A DNA stretch of 64,000 nt from the NCBI GenBank assembly GCA_032718865.1, contig JALUTQ010000005.1:930001-994000 (forward strand), read 5' to 3'. The notes below the pieces were generated by a model, which saw only the letters and a program-made list of their open reading frames with translations, ran no database searches and was not told the DNA's origin. The number at the start of each line of letters is the position of its first letter. Positions within the stretch are counted from its first letter, which is position 1. This document shows positions 63,606 through 64,000 of this stretch, piece after piece. Made by a program: the position numbers and the translations under genes. This stretch comes from Tilletia caries. Lineage: Eukaryota; Basidiomycota; Exobasidiomycetes; Tilletiales; Tilletiaceae.

Positions 63606-64000
63606 ATGAAGGTCTCCGCCGTCCTCATTGCTGCCACTACCCTCGTCGCCGGTGTTGCTGTGAGTTCGTTGTTGGAGCGTATCATTTTCCAACATGTACT
63701 GAAGAGCTCCCGTCTCGCTACTTTGCAGGCTAACTACGCGACCGTCAAGACTGACGTCAACAAGATCAAGACTGATGTCGCCAAGCTGTACCAAGCCCTC
63801 AAGACCTCCGACGGCACCAGCTACAATTCCGCAATCGCGATTGACAGCGCCGCCCGTGCCCTGAACGCTGATCTGCAGACCGCTAACACCGATGCCAAAG
63901 CTGTGTCGTCGTTGAGCTCCGCCCAAGCCCAGGCTCTGCTCACCATCCTCAGCAACACATACACGAATGTCTCGCTGATATCCAAGCGTCTCATCACCCT
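63606..64000 (+). CDS. HsbA-like secreted protein, copy 4, 5' part only
   Basis: Exon 1 is 63606-63659 (signal peptide MKVSAVLIAATTLVAGVA) and exon 2 starts at 63729 (donor GTGAGT, acceptor TTTGCAG), running off the window end without a stop. The intron position is the same as in the other copies. It is the most diverged paralogue: VKTDVNKIKTDVAKLYQAL, SDGTSYNSAIAIDSAARALN, AQALLTILSNTYTNVSLISK. It adds support to the family model, since key helices are kept while many positions vary. Confidence 0.85.
   Translation, partial: MKVSAVLIAATTLVAGVAVSSLLERIIFQHVLKSSRLATLQANYATVKTDVNKIKTDVAKLYQALKTSDGTSYNSAIAIDSAARALNADLQTANTDAKAVSSLSSAQAQALLTILSNTYTNVSLISKRLIT

Overview
The window looks like nuclear DNA from a filamentous or dimorphic basidiomycete. 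Three things point that way: GC-rich genes with a few short GT-AG introns (mostly 70-90 bases), fungal versions of housekeeping proteins (ILV2, ORC2, BCP1, a PSR1-like phosphatase, an F-BAR/RhoGAP protein), and basidiomycete-style DNA transposons. The low intron density suggests Ustilaginomycotina or relatives, but that is inference. All exon limits were read by eye from splice consensus and frame continuity.

Layout. 1-1753 is low-complexity, purine-rich DNA with no supportable gene. 1754-21668 is a compact block of seven host genes: a PSR1/SCP-type phosphatase (-), BCP1/BCCIP (+), a NDUFAF6-like complex I assembly factor (-), ORC2 (+), a DHA1-type MFS transporter (+), an F-BAR/RhoGAP protein (-) and acetolactate synthase ILV2 (+). 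22892-37904 is a transposon island. It holds an 8,164-bp CACTA-like element (26-bp perfect inverted repeats, AAG target duplication, Tnp2-like transposase plus a coiled-coil companion gene), a 729-bp MITE-like element, and a 5,408-bp element with 60-bp perfect inverted repeats that carries a DDE integrase gene converging on a multi-exon PHD-finger gene. 38452-47393 returns to host genes: a low-complexity protein with a conserved C-terminal domain, a large disordered protein of unknown function, and a CXXC zinc-binding (UPF0587) protein. 47880-64000 is an accessory region with four copies of a small secreted HsbA-like gene (one inverted, three in tandem, the last cut by the window end). Among them lie a second, inverted copy of the 729-bp element, other MITE-like repeats, microsatellites, duplicated downstream segments and a candidate multi-intron short gene.

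The host genes read without interruption over more than 15 kb of coding sequence. Each of the four transposon genes needs one or more single-base changes, most of them in short homopolymers, to stay in frame. When those indels are allowed for, exon lengths and phases become consistent. This supports the gene models and suggests that the elements are recently decaying (or, less likely, mis-assembled). The integrase plus PHD-finger element is the best candidate here for a little-described system. The HsbA cluster shows patchwork identity between paralogues, as expected from gene conversion.
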